From: Vulcanimicrobiia bacterium
GTDB taxonomy: Bacteria; Vulcanimicrobiota; Vulcanimicrobiia; Vulcanimicrobiales; Vulcanimicrobiaceae
Direction of reading: 5' to 3'
DNA length: 6,363 bases
Assembly: GCA_025451135.1 (NCBI GenBank)
Contig: JANWKW010000133.1
Coordinates: 1 to 6,363 of the forward strand
This document shows, piece after piece, positions 5,829 to 6,363 of this stretch. The position numbers and the translations under genes are program-made. Numbering within the stretch: position 1 is the first letter of the stretch; every line of letters begins with the position of its first letter. The notes under the pieces are model-generated. The model made no database searches. It worked only from the letters and a program-made list of their open reading frames with translations, and was not told the origin of the DNA.

Positions 5829-6363
5829 GGCGGCCGACGGCGGCTCGACGAGCTCGACCTCGACCGGGACGGGCTTGCCCGACCAGGGCTCCAGCGTCAG
5901 GCGGCCGCCGAAGAACTCCCACACCGCGCGGCTCACGGCGAGCAGCGGCAGCGCGGTCAGTGCGCCGGCGAGCCCGTAGATCTCGGCCCCTGCGGCGAGC
6001 CCGAAGATCACGAGCAGCGGATGCAGCCGAAGCGCGCTGCCCATCACCTTGGGGACGACCACGTGACCCTCGAGCTGGTGGATCCCGAGGAAAAGCAGCG
6101 CCACCCAGACCGCCGACAGCGGATGCACGACGAGCGCGAAGATCAGCGGCGGGATCGCACCGAGCCACGGCCCGACGTACGGGATCACCTCGGTCAGTGC
6201 CACCCACCCCCCGAAGAGGAGCGCGTACTGCTGCCCATGCGGGAACAGGCCGAGCTCTGCGCGCAGCCAGAGACCGATGCCGGCGCTTGCGCCGATGATC
6301 AGGCTGAGCAGCGCCTGGCCACGCACGTACGAGACGCGCGCGCGCTCCATGCTGATCAGGAGC
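5820..6363 (-). CDS. AI-2E family transporter, C-terminal half (5' end cut by window edge)
   Basis: The frame stays open to the right edge, so the gene starts outside the window; the ATG at 6348-6350 is very likely internal because family members are about 330-400 residues and only 180 codons are visible. The visible part carries the conserved C-terminal core of the AI-2E (TqsA/PerM-like) family: a VSYVRGQALLSLIIG segment, YALLFGGWVALTEVIPYVG with its conserved IPYVGPWLGAIP loop, a hydrophobic helix, then QLEGHVVVPKVMG and LHPLLVIFGLAAGAE, ending with a Gly/Ala-rich helix and a short acidic-proline tail. About five membrane helices are present. Characterised members export the quorum signal AI-2, act as Na+/H+ antiporters or are of unknown function, so the substrate here cannot be named. 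It sits 25 nt upstream of hemB in the same orientation and may share its transcript. Confidence 0.9.
   Translation of the reverse strand, partial: LLISMERARVSYVRGQALLSLIIGASAGIGLWLRAELGLFPHGQQYALLFGGWVALTEVIPYVGPWLGAIPPLIFALVVHPLSAVWVALLFLGIHQLEGHVVVPKVMGSALRLHPLLVIFGLAAGAEIYGLAGALTALPLLAVSRAVWEFFGGRLTLEPWSGKPVPVEVELVEPPSAARQ

Noticed and set aside
5330..6298. Plus-strand open frame across hemB and the AI-2E gene
   Set aside because: It runs antisense across two unrelated conserved genes and becomes Arg/Pro/Ala-rich; not a plausible protein.
1..6363. CRISPR array, tRNA, transposon ends, riboswitch (including a TPP element near thiL) or prophage genes
   Set aside because: No direct-repeat array, cloverleaf, terminal inverted repeats with transposase, or conserved riboswitch core was seen; thiL overlaps rpe, leaving no leader.
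5795..6363. AI-2E transporter as a dedicated heme or porphyrin exporter because it precedes hemB
   Set aside because: Family substrates are diverse and adjacency alone, with half the gene outside the window, does not support a substrate.

Overview
This is a GC-rich bacterial window in which every convincing gene lies on the minus strand and intergenic space is almost absent. Read in transcription order (right to left), it holds: the C-terminal half of an AI-2E family membrane protein (cut by the right edge), hemB, hemL, a 150-residue unassigned protein, a YebC/PmpR-family gene lacking its N-terminal third, a kinase-less PASTA-domain membrane protein, rpe, and thiL (cut a few codons before its stop by the left edge). 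No tRNA, rRNA, CRISPR array, insertion sequence or stretch above 300 bases without a gene was seen.

The right part (about 3130-6363) is a tetrapyrrole module. HemB condenses two 5-aminolevulinate molecules into porphobilinogen, and HemL makes 5-aminolevulinate from glutamate-1-semialdehyde, so the pair covers consecutive steps of the C5 route to heme and corrinoids. The small protein that follows overlaps the hemL stop and carries a helix resembling part of polyprenyl diphosphate synthases, without their catalytic aspartates. The left part (1 to about 3133) is a tightly packed housekeeping run: yebC', PASTA protein, rpe (pentose-phosphate/Calvin cycle epimerase) and thiL (last step of thiamine diphosphate synthesis), each overlapping the next by 1-4 nt.

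The most notable feature is the point where the two parts meet, near 3130-3133. YebC begins abruptly at residues matching about position 95 of the normal protein, and no trace of the missing N-terminus is visible upstream in any frame; the sequence there belongs to the unassigned protein. Leucine codon choice also shifts: CTG is favoured over CTC to the left and CTC over CTG to the right (my hand counts). This fits either a genomic rearrangement or, at least as likely, a chimeric metagenomic assembly joining two high-GC genomes. Taxonomy is therefore uncertain. The right part is reminiscent of Actinomycetota (Thermoleophilia-like); the left part I cannot place firmly. Both are impressions from gene content, not search results.

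No new defence, mobile or biosynthetic system is evident. The items worth a second look are the junction, the small prenyl-synthase-like protein, the kinase-less PASTA protein and the apparent CTG start of hemL.
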